The position numbers and the translations under genes were made by a program. The notes under the pieces were generated by a model, which saw only the letters and a program-made list of their open reading frames with translations, did not search any database and was not told the DNA's origin. A stretch of DNA of 64,000 nucleotides, from assembly GCF_008632125.1 (NCBI RefSeq), contig NZ_VWRN01000068.1:19688-83687 (forward strand), in the 5' to 3' direction. Shown in pieces: positions 25,439 to 34,461 of this stretch. Source of the stretch: Cupriavidus cauae (GTDB taxonomy: Bacteria > Pseudomonadota > Gammaproteobacteria > Burkholderiales > Burkholderiaceae). Positions within the stretch are counted from its first letter, which is position 1. Each line of letters opens with the position of its first letter.

Positions 25439-25933
25439 ATGCCGCCACGCAAAGTGTCCACCTCGTCATCCAACAAGAACAAGACGCCGGTCCCTTCGTA
25501 CGATTTCACCGACCAGGTCGGCCACCTGTTGCGGCGGGCCTATCAGCGGCATGTCGCGATCTTCCAGCAGACCATTCCCGATTCGCAGCTGACCGCGGCG
25601 CAGTTCGTCGTGCTGTGCGCGGTCAAGGAGCGGCAATCGTGCTCGCTCAGCGAGATCGTGCGCGCCACGGCGATCGACCAGGCCACGGTGCGCGGCATCA
25701 TCGAGCGGCTGAAGGCGCGCGAGCTGATCGCGGTGTCGCATGACCCCAGCGACCGGCGCAAGGTGGTGGTCACCGTCACGCCCGCCGGACTGGCGCTGAT
25801 CGACCAGACGATTCCCTTCGCGCACCAGATCACCGAGCAGACCTTCGGCGACCTGAACCCGGCCGAACGCGTCGCGATCACCTATCTGCTCAAGAAGATG
25901 AGCGAGTTCGACGAGCGCGAGCCGGGGGCGTAG
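25439..25933 (+). CDS. nicR: MarR-family regulator of nicotinate catabolism (NicR-like)
   Basis: A 164-residue MarR-type regulator. The winged helix reads AAQFVVLCAVKERQSCSLSEIVRATAIDQATVRGIIERLKARELIAVSHDPSDRRKVVVTVTPAG. In Pseudomonas putida the MarR protein NicR represses the nicotinate genes and responds to 6-hydroxynicotinate. This gene sits at the edge of the nicotinate cluster, convergent with nicB1. The ATG at 25439 is preferred: a TATACT hexamer at 25414-25419 would be the -10 element and excludes the earlier in-frame ATG at 25406. Likely target sites are described at 32859-33065. Confidence 0.82.
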   Translation: MPPRKVSTSSSNKNKTPVPSYDFTDQVGHLLRRAYQRHVAIFQQTIPDSQLTAAQFVVLCAVKERQSCSLSEIVRATAIDQATVRGIIERLKARELIAVSHDPSDRRKVVVTVTPAGLALIDQTIPFAHQITEQTFGDLNPAERVAITYLLKKMSEFDEREPGA

Positions 25934-25996
25934 CACCAACTCGAACGCGAACGCAAAGGCTGCCGTTCCCGCGAGCGCGGTAATGCAGCCGCTGCT

Positions 25997-28450
25997 TCAG
26001 CCGGCAAGGGCGGAGACACCGGGTCCCCGCATTCGCGCGGGCGACGATTTCCCTGCGGCGTCGGCCAGCGCCGCGCGCACCGATTCCGGCGTGAACGGCG
26101 GCCGCCGCAGCCGCAGGCCGGTGGCGTCGAACAGCGCATTGGCCAGCGCCGGCGCGCCCGGCAGCGAGGCGGACTCGCCGGCGCCAAGCGGCGCCTCGTG
26201 CTGGCGCGGCATCAGCACCACCGAAATCGGCGGCAGCTCGGGGAAGGTCAGCAGCGGATAGCTGCCCCATTCGCGGCTCGCGACGCCGTCCGCGTGGAAG
26301 CGCACCTGCTCCTTCAACGAGCGGCTGAGGGTCTGCACCACATTGCCATGAACCTGATGGCGGACGCCGTCGGGGTTGACCATCATGCCGGTGTCCTGGC
26401 CGACCACCACGCGCAGCACGCGGATGCTGCCGCTGTCCGGCTCGACCTCCAGATCGACGACCCACGCCGACCAGGCCGCGCCGAAGCCGGGAAACTTGCT
26501 GTGGATATAGCGGGCATAGGCGATGCCGCGGCCGCGCAGCCTGCCGTCGGCAGCGGGGATGCCGCGTGTCCCGCGTTCGCCCTCGCGCCAGCCGGCTTCG
26601 TTGGCGACCGCGCGCAGCAAGTCCGCCGCACGTTCGTCGGCAAGATGCCGCAGCCGGAAGGCCAGCGGGTCCGCGCCCGCCTCGTGCGCCAGCTCGTCGA
26701 TAAAGGACTCGTGCGCGAAGGTATTCGGCAGCGCCGATACCCCGCGCAGCCACGCGGCGCGGACGATGGCCGGCGTATCGTCGCAGGCGATGTGCGTATG
26801 CGCGTAGTCGTAGGGCGGCACCGCGGTGCGGTCGCCCATTTCCAGCATCCGCGGCGCCGGGTCGATCCTGCCGGTCAGCAGCAGCGCCAGCGTCGGCGCG
26901 TCGTTGGACGGATAGCGGCTGACGAAGTCGTAGCCCAGCAGCGCGCCATCGGCGCCAAGCGAGCCCTGCACGTCCATCAGCTGCGCCGCGCCCTTGGGCT
27001 CCCACAGATGTTCCTGCTCGCGCGACAGCTGCACGCGCACCGGCCGGCCCACCGCGCGGGACAGCAGCACGGCGTCGGCGCAGACGTCGTCCGCGCAGTT
27101 GCGGCCATAGCAGCCGGCCGCCTCCATCCGCACGATCTCGATCCGGCTTTCGTCCAGCCCGGTCAGGCGCGACAGGTCGATGCGCAGCACATGGGGGTTC
27201 TGCGTGCCGGACCAGACCGTCAGCGCGCTGCCGTCCGCATCGTTGTGCCGTTCTTCGTGCCGTTCTTCGCGCTCTTCGTTGCGTCCGTCGTCGTCCCGCT
27301 CTTCGTTGCGGCCTTCGTTGCGCCCATCGTCGCGCCCTTCGTTGCGCCCTTCGTTGCGCCAGTGGGCCACACCGCAGGACGGCCCGATCGACGCGTGCAT
27401 CTGGTAGGGCCATACATAGCTGCGCTGCAGCGTGGTGGCGGCCTGCTCCCGGGCAAGATCGACATCGCCCTGCGCGCGCAGCTCGCGCCGTTTGGCGGGA
27501 TTGGCCCGCAGCGCGGGCTCGGGATCGTCCAGCGGCGGCAATGGCGGCGCGGCGCGCCAATGCACGCGCAGCCGGCGCGCCGCTTCGATCGCCTGCTCCT
27601 CGCGCTGCGCGACCACGCCGACGAAATCGCCGATCGTCACGACATCGACCACGCCCGGCACGTTGCGGATCGAGTCCCGATTTACCGAAATCAGGCTGCG
27701 GCCGACGAAGTCGCCGGCATCGCGTCCCGCATACGGGGGACGGATCACGCGCCCATGCAGCATGCCGGGCACGCGCACGTCATGGACGAAGGTCAGCGCA
27801 CCGGTGGCCTTGCCCGGAATATCGACGCGCGGCGCGGCCTTGCCGACCACGCGATAGGCGCTGGCCGGCTTGAGCGCGACCTCGTCGGCCAGCGGCAGTT
27901 CGATGTGGTCGTCGCCGAGCAGGGCCCCGTAGGACAGGCCGGTTTCGGCGGGCGTATGGCTGTCCGATGGACGGACGCGAACGCGGCCCGCGTCCACGAC
28001 CAGGCCGTCGGCCGCCACGCCAAGGCGCTCGGCGGCGCGCGCCAGCAGGAAGGCGCGCGCCTGCGCCGCGGCCCGGCGCAGCGGCTGCGCGGAAATCTGG
28101 ATGGTCGCGCTGGCGATGGTCGGGCCCTGGTTCGGCGTGGCATCGGTATGCCCGAGCACCATGCGCACCGAAGCGAGCGGCACGTCCAGTTCCTCGGCGA
28201 CGATCTGCGCGAGCGCGGTGCGGATGCCCGTGCCGAGATCGACGTGGCCATTGAAGGCCAGCACCTCGCCGTCCGCTTGCACGGCGACGAAGACATCCGG
28301 CAGCGCCGGCACATAGTCGGATGCCGCCCCGGGCTGGCCGGGCGCGGGTTTGGGCGCGGCCTGCGGGGCGCGCGTGATCAGCAGCACGCCGCGGGCCTGC
28401 GACAGCGCCGCCCTCAGGGCGCGCGGAGAGTCATCGTCGTGCATCGGCAT
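25997..28450 (-). CDS. nicB1: Nicotinate hydroxylase Mo-binding subunit (NicB1-like)
   Basis: An 817-residue xanthine-dehydrogenase-family catalytic subunit matching the N-terminal, molybdenum part of NicB, which makes 6-hydroxynicotinate. It has NGHVDLGTGIRTALAQIVAEELDV near residue 80, GCYGRN in the Mo-cofactor loop, and GAGESASLPGAPALANALFDATG with catalytic E759. Unlike P. putida NicB it lacks the cytochrome c domains, which are on another gene (34968-38099). Residues about 362-404 are a highly charged insertion of RNEG/RNEE/RDDG repeats. The label nicB1 is mine. It is divergent from the TetR gene and convergent with nicR. Confidence 0.87.
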   Translation of the reverse strand: MPMHDDDSPRALRAALSQARGVLLITRAPQAAPKPAPGQPGAASDYVPALPDVFVAVQADGEVLAFNGHVDLGTGIRTALAQIVAEELDVPLASVRMVLGHTDATPNQGPTIASATIQISAQPLRRAAAQARAFLLARAAERLGVAADGLVVDAGRVRVRPSDSHTPAETGLSYGALLGDDHIELPLADEVALKPASAYRVVGKAAPRVDIPGKATGALTFVHDVRVPGMLHGRVIRPPYAGRDAGDFVGRSLISVNRDSIRNVPGVVDVVTIGDFVGVVAQREEQAIEAARRLRVHWRAAPPLPPLDDPEPALRANPAKRRELRAQGDVDLAREQAATTLQRSYVWPYQMHASIGPSCGVAHWRNEGRNEGRDDGRNEGRNEERDDDGRNEEREERHEERHNDADGSALTVWSGTQNPHVLRIDLSRLTGLDESRIEIVRMEAAGCYGRNCADDVCADAVLLSRAVGRPVRVQLSREQEHLWEPKGAAQLMDVQGSLGADGALLGYDFVSRYPSNDAPTLALLLTGRIDPAPRMLEMGDRTAVPPYDYAHTHIACDDTPAIVRAAWLRGVSALPNTFAHESFIDELAHEAGADPLAFRLRHLADERAADLLRAVANEAGWREGERGTRGIPAADGRLRGRGIAYARYIHSKFPGFGAAWSAWVVDLEVEPDSGSIRVLRVVVGQDTGMMVNPDGVRHQVHGNVVQTLSRSLKEQVRFHADGVASREWGSYPLLTFPELPPISVVLMPRQHEAPLGAGESASLPGAPALANALFDATGLRLRRPPFTPESVRAALADAAGKSSPARMRGPGVSALAG
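27240..27360 (-). repeat. In-frame tandem repeat inside nicB1
   Basis: About ten imperfect units of 12 bp, based on TTCGTTGCGCCC on the plus strand, occupy 27240-27360. They encode runs of Arg, Asn, Asp, Glu and Gly (RNEGRNEGRDDG and similar) in the nicB1 product. The unit length keeps the reading frame. The flanking protein sequence (ASIGPSCGVAHW before, TVWSGTQNPH after) is continuous and conserved in type, so this is an insertion. Confidence 0.88.
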
Positions 28451-28613
28451 TTCGTTCGTTTTCCTTCGATGGCGGCCGCGCCGCGATGGCGCCGCAGTGC
28501 TCTCGCATCGCCTTGCATGGATCGCCCCGCATGGCCTGCAAGGCGTGCGGCCGCGGGCACCTTCGACAGTTATACTGGCAGCTTCGCAACGCCAGATCCT
28601 CGCAACCGACGAC

Positions 28614-29402
28614 ATGACCACCGCGACGGCAAGAACCAGGGCAGCGGCCGGCACGCGGGCCCGGCAAGCCCAGGATACGCGCGCCAAGATCCTGAAGGCC
28701 GCCATCAAGGTGTTCGCCGAGCGCGGCTACGACGGTGGACGGGTCGAGCGCATCTCGTCGCTCGCCAAGACCTACGACCGGATGATCTACTACTACTTCG
28801 GCAGCAAGGAAAAGCTGTTCGTCGAAGTGCTCGAGACCATCTACATGCAGCTGAACGAGGCCGAGCAGGCGCTGGAGCTCGATCCGGACAATCCGGTGCG
28901 CGCGCTGATGCAGCTGACCGATTTCGTCTGGCACTACTACCTGGACCACCCCGAGTTCGTCGCGATCCTGACCAGCGAGAATATCAGCCAGGGCCGGCAT
29001 GCGAAGAAGTCCGGCCGGCTCAAGGAAATCTCGAGCTATGCGCTGTCGGTGCTCGACGGCGTGCTCGAGCGCGGCAAGGCCAGCGGCCAGTTCCGGCCCG
29101 AGGTGCGCGCCCGCGACATCTATCTGGTGATCGCCTCGCTGGGCTACTTCTACAACTCCAACCACCATACGCTGAGCGCGTTCCTCGGCGAGCCGATGAT
29201 GAGCAAGCCCGCGCTGGAGCACTGGCGCGAGGTGATGCAGCACACCGTGCTCAACGCGGTCTGCCGGCCCGCCATTGCGGCGGAGCAGGCGACGGCGGCC
29301 GAGCCGGCCGCGGCATCCCGCCCCGCCAGGTCCGCGCGCAAGCCGGTGCGCAAGACCGTGGGCAAGACCGCGCAGAACGCCCGCGTGGCGGCGGCCGGTT
29401 GA
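28614..29402 (+). CDS. nicS: TetR-family regulator (NicS-like)
   Basis: A 262-residue TetR-type regulator. The DNA-binding helix-turn-helix is ILKAAIKVFAERGYDGGRVERISSLAKTYDRMIYYYFGSKEKLF. The ligand-binding part follows and the protein ends in an unusual basic Ala/Arg/Lys tail (RKPVRKTVGKT). P. putida has a TetR regulator, NicS, that acts on the nicotinate hydroxylase genes. Here the gene is divergent from nicB1 with a 163-base gap, which fits that role. A TATACT-like element lies in the gap near 28570. Confidence 0.78.
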   Translation: MTTATARTRAAAGTRARQAQDTRAKILKAAIKVFAERGYDGGRVERISSLAKTYDRMIYYYFGSKEKLFVEVLETIYMQLNEAEQALELDPDNPVRALMQLTDFVWHYYLDHPEFVAILTSENISQGRHAKKSGRLKEISSYALSVLDGVLERGKASGQFRPEVRARDIYLVIASLGYFYNSNHHTLSAFLGEPMMSKPALEHWREVMQHTVLNAVCRPAIAAEQATAAEPAAASRPARSARKPVRKTVGKTAQNARVAAAG

Positions 29403-29442
29403 AGCGGGACGCATCGGCGGTCTCCGGCGGTCTGTCGAAGCC

Positions 29443-30075
29443 TTAACGATCCTGCGCCGCGGCGATCGCGCCCAGCGCTTCGTCGCGCGGCATCACGGTC
29501 GCGTACTTCTGCTCCATATCGAACAGATTGGCCTGATGCGGGCCCAGCGCGCGATCGCCGACGCAGTCGGACAGCACCAGCGGGCGGAAGCCGTGCGACA
29601 TCGCATCGACCACGCTGGCGCGCACGCAGCCGCTGGTCACGCAGCCGGCCACCAGCAGCGTGCGCACGCCGCGGTGCGCCAGCCAGGCCGCCAGCGACGT
29701 GCCGAAGAACGCCGACGGCACGGTCTTGCGCACCACCAGCTCGCCGTCGCGCGGCGTCAGCTCGGGCACGATCGCGCTGTTGTGGCTGGCCTCCTTCAGC
29801 GTCAGCATGCCCGGCACCTTCTGCGTGAAGACATTGCGGTCGGCATCGTCGTCGGCAAAGACGATGCGCGTATGCGCGATCGGCCAGCGCTGTTCGCGCG
29901 CCGCGGCCAGCAGCGGCCCGGTGTTGGCGATCGCCTGCGGGATATTGCCGCCGCCAAAGACCGCCGGATCGGCAAAGCCGTTGACGAAGTCGATGATCAG
30001 CAGGCCGAACGGCGCGGCGATCTCCATGGTCGCGCCAAAGCCCTGGCGCTGGTACGTCGACACTTCATCCTGCAT
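29443..30075 (-). CDS. nicF: Maleamate amidohydrolase (NicF)
   Basis: A 210-residue cysteine hydrolase of the isochorismatase family, converting maleamate to maleate and ammonia. The triad D29 (LLIIDF), K117 (VVRKTVPSAFF) and C150 (AGCVTSGCVRAS) agrees closely with that reported for P. putida NicF (D31, K117, C150). The ATG at 30075 is chosen over 30108 because GGAG sits 7 bases upstream and the start falls one base after the nicX stop. It is the last gene of the nicE-D-X-F operon. Confidence 0.93.
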   Translation of the reverse strand: MQDEVSTYQRQGFGATMEIAAPFGLLIIDFVNGFADPAVFGGGNIPQAIANTGPLLAAAREQRWPIAHTRIVFADDDADRNVFTQKVPGMLTLKEASHNSAIVPELTPRDGELVVRKTVPSAFFGTSLAAWLAHRGVRTLLVAGCVTSGCVRASVVDAMSHGFRPLVLSDCVGDRALGPHQANLFDMEQKYATVMPRDEALGAIAAAQDR

Positions 30076-30076
30076 G

Positions 30077-31156
30077 TCAGGCTCCGTCGTTTCGATAGTC
30101 GAATGCATGCTGCACCGGCGCGCCGCCGTCCATCACGCGGCCGCGCTCCACCACCGTCTCGCCATCGAGGCGGACGGTGCAATGGCGTACCGGAATGTCG
30201 ATGTGGCAGGCGGTGGTGCGGCTGCCGCCGGCCTCGTTGTTCGGGCCGAACGAGCACAGGAAGTTGCCCTCGTAGGCGCGCGCGTCCATGCCGATGGTGG
30301 CCTCGCGGTCGTACATCGCCAGCGTGGACCAGCGCGCGCGCGGCTGCAGGCCCCAGCCGATGTGCGACATCGCATAGGCCTCGGGGTCGTTGAACGAGGC
30401 CATGTAATCGGCCAGCAGCTCGGCGTCGAGCTCGCCGTCGATCGACGTGACATAGCCGTTCTCGACCGTGACATCGATCGGCGCCTGCAGATAGGACTTC
30501 ATCGGCAGCAGGATGTCGCCGCGGTCGAGCACGATGCGGCCGTTGGTGCCGCCCTCGTTGGGCCAGGTCAGCACGAAGCCGCTCGGCCAGTGGTCCCAGC
30601 GGCCGGGTTCGTCGACGAAGCCGTACTCGCTGATGGCCGGGAATTCGCCGAGCGCGCAGCGCAGGTCGGTGCCGGCGTCGGAGACGACATGCATCTCCCG
30701 CGCCCGCGACAGCCGCGCGGTGGCGGCGCGCACGCGCGTGCGGTCCGCTTCGGTCGGCACCAGCCGCACCAGCACCTCGGGCGGCTCGACCGCCAGCAGG
30801 ATCTTCGTGCCGGTGGCGAGGATCTCGTGCTGCTCGGGCGAGAACAGCAGCGTCATCAGGTCGAGCACCAGGTCGCTGGCCTTGAGCGCGGCGATCGCGG
30901 CCGGATTGCCGGTCAGCGGCGTGGTGCCGAGATAGGCCAGCGAATCGCGGCTCAGCGCCTTCTCCGCGTTGACCGGCGGCAGATCCAGCCGGTTGACGAT
31001 GGCGCCCATCGACGAGGCCGCCAGCAGCGCGGTGCGCATCGTCTGCGGATGCGTGGCGGCGCTGGTCAGCACGGTGACGCTCTGGCCCGGCTGCAGCTTC
31101 GACAGCGTCAGCACCTGCTTCCAGGCTTGCGTCAGATCATGATCGCTTACCGGCAT
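30077..31156 (-). CDS. nicX: 2,5-dihydroxypyridine 5,6-dioxygenase (NicX)
   Basis: A 359-residue non-heme iron dioxygenase that opens 2,5-dihydroxypyridine to N-formylmaleamate. The iron ligands reported for P. putida NicX (H265, H318, D320) occur at exactly these positions, in AMSHIGWG and TACHIDIP. The overall fold is related to M29-type aminopeptidases. It lies between nicD and nicF on the same strand. Confidence 0.95.
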   Translation of the reverse strand: MPVSDHDLTQAWKQVLTLSKLQPGQSVTVLTSAATHPQTMRTALLAASSMGAIVNRLDLPPVNAEKALSRDSLAYLGTTPLTGNPAAIAALKASDLVLDLMTLLFSPEQHEILATGTKILLAVEPPEVLVRLVPTEADRTRVRAATARLSRAREMHVVSDAGTDLRCALGEFPAISEYGFVDEPGRWDHWPSGFVLTWPNEGGTNGRIVLDRGDILLPMKSYLQAPIDVTVENGYVTSIDGELDAELLADYMASFNDPEAYAMSHIGWGLQPRARWSTLAMYDREATIGMDARAYEGNFLCSFGPNNEAGGSRTTACHIDIPVRHCTVRLDGETVVERGRVMDGGAPVQHAFDYRNDGA

Positions 31157-31198
31157 GCGTTCTCCTTGCTCGGTGATTCGGTGAGGGTTGGCGTGCGC

Positions 31199-32029
31199 TC
31201 ACGGCTGCAGCGGCGCGCCGAGGAAGTCGCCGAAGGCGCGATAGAACCCGGCCTCGTCGTCCCACGGAATCATGTGGCCGGCGTCTGGCACGCGCGCGAC
31301 CTGCAGCTGCGGCATCAGGCCGCGGATTTCTTCGACGTCCTCGGGTCGGATCACGTCGCCGCGGCCCGCGACCATCAGCAGCGCCGGCACGGCGACATGG
31401 GGCATGTCGGCATGCACGTCGTCCTGGTGGAAGCCATCGAAGCTGGCCACCACCGCGCGTTCGTCGCAGGTATGCAGCCATTCGGCGCGCAGCCGCAGCT
31501 GCGCCTCGGTCCAGGTCGGGCAGAAGGCGCGCATGCCTTCTACATCGATGCCCCGGCGCGCCAGCCGGATCGAATCGACATACCAGGGCAGCTGCGAGGG
31601 GTAGGGCCGGCGGCCGGGGCCGGATACCGGCGGGTCGATCATCGCCAGCCGTACCAGGCCGGCCGGCCTGGCGCGCGCCGCGCGCAGGCCGATGCGCGCG
31701 CCCATCGAGTGGCCGACCACGCTGTAGCGCTGCAGGCCGAGGGCCTCGGCGAAGGCGATCACGTCGGCCGCCTGGGCATCGAGGCTGTAGTCGAGCGCGT
31801 CGCCGGCCTCGGACAGGCCGCGGCCGCGTACATCGAGCACATAGGTATCGAACTGGCGGCCGAAGCGCTCGCCGACGAAGCCCCAGGTGATCGCAGGGGA
31901 GGTGATGCCCGGCACGACGATGACCGGGTCGCGCGCGTCGCGGCCTTCGCCCGGACCGCCGTAGCGCAGGTAATGCTGGCGGATGCCGTTGGCAAGGACG
32001 TTGCCGCCATAGAGTAGGGACGCTGTCAT
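31199..32029 (-). CDS. nicD: N-formylmaleamate deformylase (NicD)
   Basis: A 276-residue alpha/beta hydrolase that releases formate from N-formylmaleamate to give maleamate. The nucleophile elbow GHSMGA places the serine at 108 and the catalytic histidine is H252 in AGHMIPWDD. The acid is probably the aspartate in MIDPP. The length and order match P. putida NicD. It lies 12 bases after nicE and 42 bases before nicX. Confidence 0.92.
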   Translation of the reverse strand: MTASLLYGGNVLANGIRQHYLRYGGPGEGRDARDPVIVVPGITSPAITWGFVGERFGRQFDTYVLDVRGRGLSEAGDALDYSLDAQAADVIAFAEALGLQRYSVVGHSMGARIGLRAARARPAGLVRLAMIDPPVSGPGRRPYPSQLPWYVDSIRLARRGIDVEGMRAFCPTWTEAQLRLRAEWLHTCDERAVVASFDGFHQDDVHADMPHVAVPALLMVAGRGDVIRPEDVEEIRGLMPQLQVARVPDAGHMIPWDDEAGFYRAFGDFLGAPLQP

Positions 32030-32041
32030 GACGGCCTCCGC

Positions 32042-32794
32042 TCAGTACGCGCCCGACAGCAGCGTGCCGCCGCCCGGCACCACCGCCTCCAGGTCCAACG
32101 CCTTGAGCATCGCGTAGGTGGTCGCGATCGCGGCGGTGATCACCGGCTTGCCGGTCATCGCTTCGACCTTCTCGACCACCGGCAGCGAAGGCATCTGCAC
32201 GCAGGCAGACAGCACCACGGCATCGACGTCGCGCGTATTCATCTGCGCGACGATGGCCGGCAGGCGGTTCGGATCGTGGCGGCCCACTTCGAGATTGTCC
32301 GGAATCTCCAGCGCGCGCCAGTCGACCACCTCGTAGCCCTCGTTCCGGATGTAGTCGACCACCAGCTCGGTCAGCGGCTTCATATAGGGCGCGACCAGCG
32401 CAATGCGCTTCGCCCCGATCACCTTCAGCGCATTGACCAGCGCGCCCGCGCTGGTGACCACCGGTGCGGTGCCGTCGTTCTCGGCGGTGCGCGACTGCAG
32501 GCGCTCTTCCGACACGCGGTGATAGCCGCGCCCCATCGACATGATCGCCACCAGGCAGGCGTAGCCCAGCACGTCGACCCGCGCATCGCTGAGTTCGACC
32601 GCGCAGCGGTCCGACTCGGCGTCCATCGCGGCAAGCTCCTCCTTCTTGACCGTCTTCATCCGCATCCGGCTCGAGTGGAAGGTAAAGCGTTCCGGCCGCA
32701 CCAGCTGGCGCGCCGCCAGCATCGCGGGGATCTCGGTTTCCATGGTGGTGTTGGAGCTCGGCACGATCTGGCCGATCCGGAAGACTTTCTGCAC
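32042..32794 (-). CDS. nicE: Maleate cis-trans isomerase (NicE)
   Basis: A 250-residue Asp/Glu racemase-superfamily enzyme that turns maleate into fumarate, which enters the TCA cycle. The two catalytic cysteines are C80 (GYACLVAIM) and C198 (SACVQMPS), each two positions before C82 and C200 of the P. putida enzyme. The start IGQIVPSSNTTMETEIP is typical. It is the first gene of the minus-strand operon nicE-nicD-nicX-nicF, under the promoter at 32859-32887. Confidence 0.95.
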   Translation of the reverse strand: MQKVFRIGQIVPSSNTTMETEIPAMLAARQLVRPERFTFHSSRMRMKTVKKEELAAMDAESDRCAVELSDARVDVLGYACLVAIMSMGRGYHRVSEERLQSRTAENDGTAPVVTSAGALVNALKVIGAKRIALVAPYMKPLTELVVDYIRNEGYEVVDWRALEIPDNLEVGRHDPNRLPAIVAQMNTRDVDAVVLSACVQMPSLPVVEKVEAMTGKPVITAAIATTYAMLKALDLEAVVPGGGTLLSGAY

Positions 32795-32858
32795 TGTCGA
32801 CTCCGTTTGTCAGTAGAGAGGGGCGCGTTACGGCAAGCCGTCTTGCGTGTGTCGAGTC

Positions 32859-32887
32859 ATTGTAGTGTACACACTGTATTACGACAA
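32859..32887 (-). promoter_or_regulatory. nicE promoter with GTGTACAC operator
   Basis: On the minus strand TTGTCG (32882-32887), a 17-bp spacer and TACAAT (32859-32864) form a promoter for the nicEDXF operon. The spacer holds GTGTACAC (32865-32872) immediately next to the -10 element, inside AGTGTACACAC (32864-32874). A repressor bound there would block the promoter. NicR is the likely binder; this is inference. Confidence 0.75.
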
Positions 32888-33036
32888 CCATCTCCGGCAC
32901 CGTGCCGAATGCACCATTTTAGTAAGTACTCAACGAACGTAAGGCGCAATTGGTGCTTGATTTCACGGATATGGCGCATTGCAGCGTTCCGTCCACTTCA
33001 ATACCTAGGGATTACACCGAGTCGCCACATTCCGCC

Positions 33037-33065
33037 TTTACGTAAAAAAATATGGTGTGTACACT
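33037..33065 (+). promoter_or_regulatory. nicC promoter with GTGTACAC operator
   Basis: TTTACG (33037-33042), a 17-bp spacer and TACACT (33060-33065) form a plus-strand promoter. GTGTACAC (33057-33064) overlaps the -10 element. The 11-mer AGTGTACACAC is present here on the minus strand (33055-33065) and on the plus strand at the nicE promoter, so the two divergent promoters are mirror images about 192 bp apart. The region 32795-33132 holds no other gene. Confidence 0.75.
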
Positions 33066-33132
33066 CAATTCCAATCGCTGGCCCCGGCCGGCGCGAACTG
33101 TGTTTGATGGAAGTGATGGCCAGGAGAAAAAC

Positions 33133-34332
33133 GTGCAAGGCAAACCTCGGATCGCCGTGATCGGTGCAGGACTGGGAGGAACGGCCGCGGCCGCGCTGCT
33201 GCAGCGTGAGGGCTTCAACGTCAGGCTGTATGAACAGGCCCCGGCGTTTTCGCGGCTTGGCGCCGGCATCCATGTCGGACCCAACGTGATGAAGATCATG
33301 CGCAGGATCGGCATCGAGGACGGACTCAATGCGATGGGCTGCCATCCGGACTACTGGTACAGCCGCGACTGGAAGACCGGCGAGGTGATCGCGCAGATTC
33401 CGCTGGGTGACTACGCGGTGTCCCATTACGGCGCCACCTACTTGACCGTGCACCGCGGCGACTTCCACGCGCTGCTGACCGACGCGGTCGCGCCCGGCAC
33501 GCTGCTGTTCGACAAGAAGCTGACCCAGGTCGAGGATCTGGGCGATGTGGTGCGGCTGAGCTTTGCCGACGGCACCGTCGAGGAGGCCGATATCGTGATC
33601 GGCGCCGACGGTGTCAATTCGAAGATCCGCGAAACGCTGCTGGGCGCCGAGCCGCCCAAGTACACCGGCTATATCGCGCACCGCGCGGTGTTCCCGATCT
33701 CGCGCGTCAAGGGCTTCACGCACGACCGCTGTACCAAGTGGTGGTCCGACGATCGGCACATGATGGTCTACTTCGACACGGGCAAGCTCGACGAGATCTA
33801 TTACGTGACGGGCGTGCCCGAGCCGACCTGGGACATGAGCAAGAGCTGGCTGCCGAGCAGCATCGACGAGATGCGCGCCGCGTTCGACGGCTGGCACCAG
33901 GGCGTGCAGTCGCTGATCGAAGGCACGGTCGAGGTCACCAAGTGGCCGCTGCTGGAGCGCGACCCGCTGCCGCTGTGGAGCCGCGGCCGGCTGGTGCTGC
34001 TGGGCGATGCCTGCCATCCGATGAAGCCGCATATGGCCCAGGGCGCGGCGATGGCGATCGAGGACGCCGCGATGCTGACGCGCTGCTTCGTCGAAGCCGG
34101 GCTCGACGACTTCGGCACGACCTTTGCGTTGTACGAGGCCAACCGCGCCGAGCGCGCCAGCAAGGTGCAACGGGTCTCGCACGAGAACACCTGGCTGCGC
34201 AGCAACGAGAATCCCGACTGGTGCTTCGGCTACGATGTGTTCGAGGTGCCGCTGGTCGAGCCTGCCGCGGCCGCGGTGCCCGCCAGCCCGGCCACCGCGG
34301 CCACCGCGGCCACCGCCACCGCCGCGGCCTGA
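33133..34332 (+). CDS. nicC: 6-hydroxynicotinate 3-monooxygenase (NicC)
   Basis: A 399-residue FAD monooxygenase (class A) that decarboxylates and hydroxylates 6-hydroxynicotinate to 2,5-dihydroxypyridine. The GTG at 33133 has AGGAGA 7 bases upstream and gives H47 (AGIHVGPN) exactly as in characterised NicC, with C200 and H209 (CTKWWSDDRHMM) corresponding to the reported C202 and H211. FAD motifs are GAGLGG near the start and LLGDACHPMKPHMAQGA near residue 290. The C-terminus carries an extra Ala/Thr/Pro-rich tail of about 24 residues encoded by 9-bp repeats (GCCACCGCG). Confidence 0.95.
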   Translation: MQGKPRIAVIGAGLGGTAAAALLQREGFNVRLYEQAPAFSRLGAGIHVGPNVMKIMRRIGIEDGLNAMGCHPDYWYSRDWKTGEVIAQIPLGDYAVSHYGATYLTVHRGDFHALLTDAVAPGTLLFDKKLTQVEDLGDVVRLSFADGTVEEADIVIGADGVNSKIRETLLGAEPPKYTGYIAHRAVFPISRVKGFTHDRCTKWWSDDRHMMVYFDTGKLDEIYYVTGVPEPTWDMSKSWLPSSIDEMRAAFDGWHQGVQSLIEGTVEVTKWPLLERDPLPLWSRGRLVLLGDACHPMKPHMAQGAAMAIEDAAMLTRCFVEAGLDDFGTTFALYEANRAERASKVQRVSHENTWLRSNENPDWCFGYDVFEVPLVEPAAAAVPASPATAATAATATAAA

Positions 34333-34461
34333 GCGCAGGCCTTGCGCGGGTCTTCGGGCCCGCCGGCGCGGTCGAGCCGGCGCGCTCCGGCCCGCGATGC
34401 CCATCGTGAATCCCGGAGGCGCGGCAACCTTGCATTGCCGCCCCCAAGACAAGCCAGCCCC

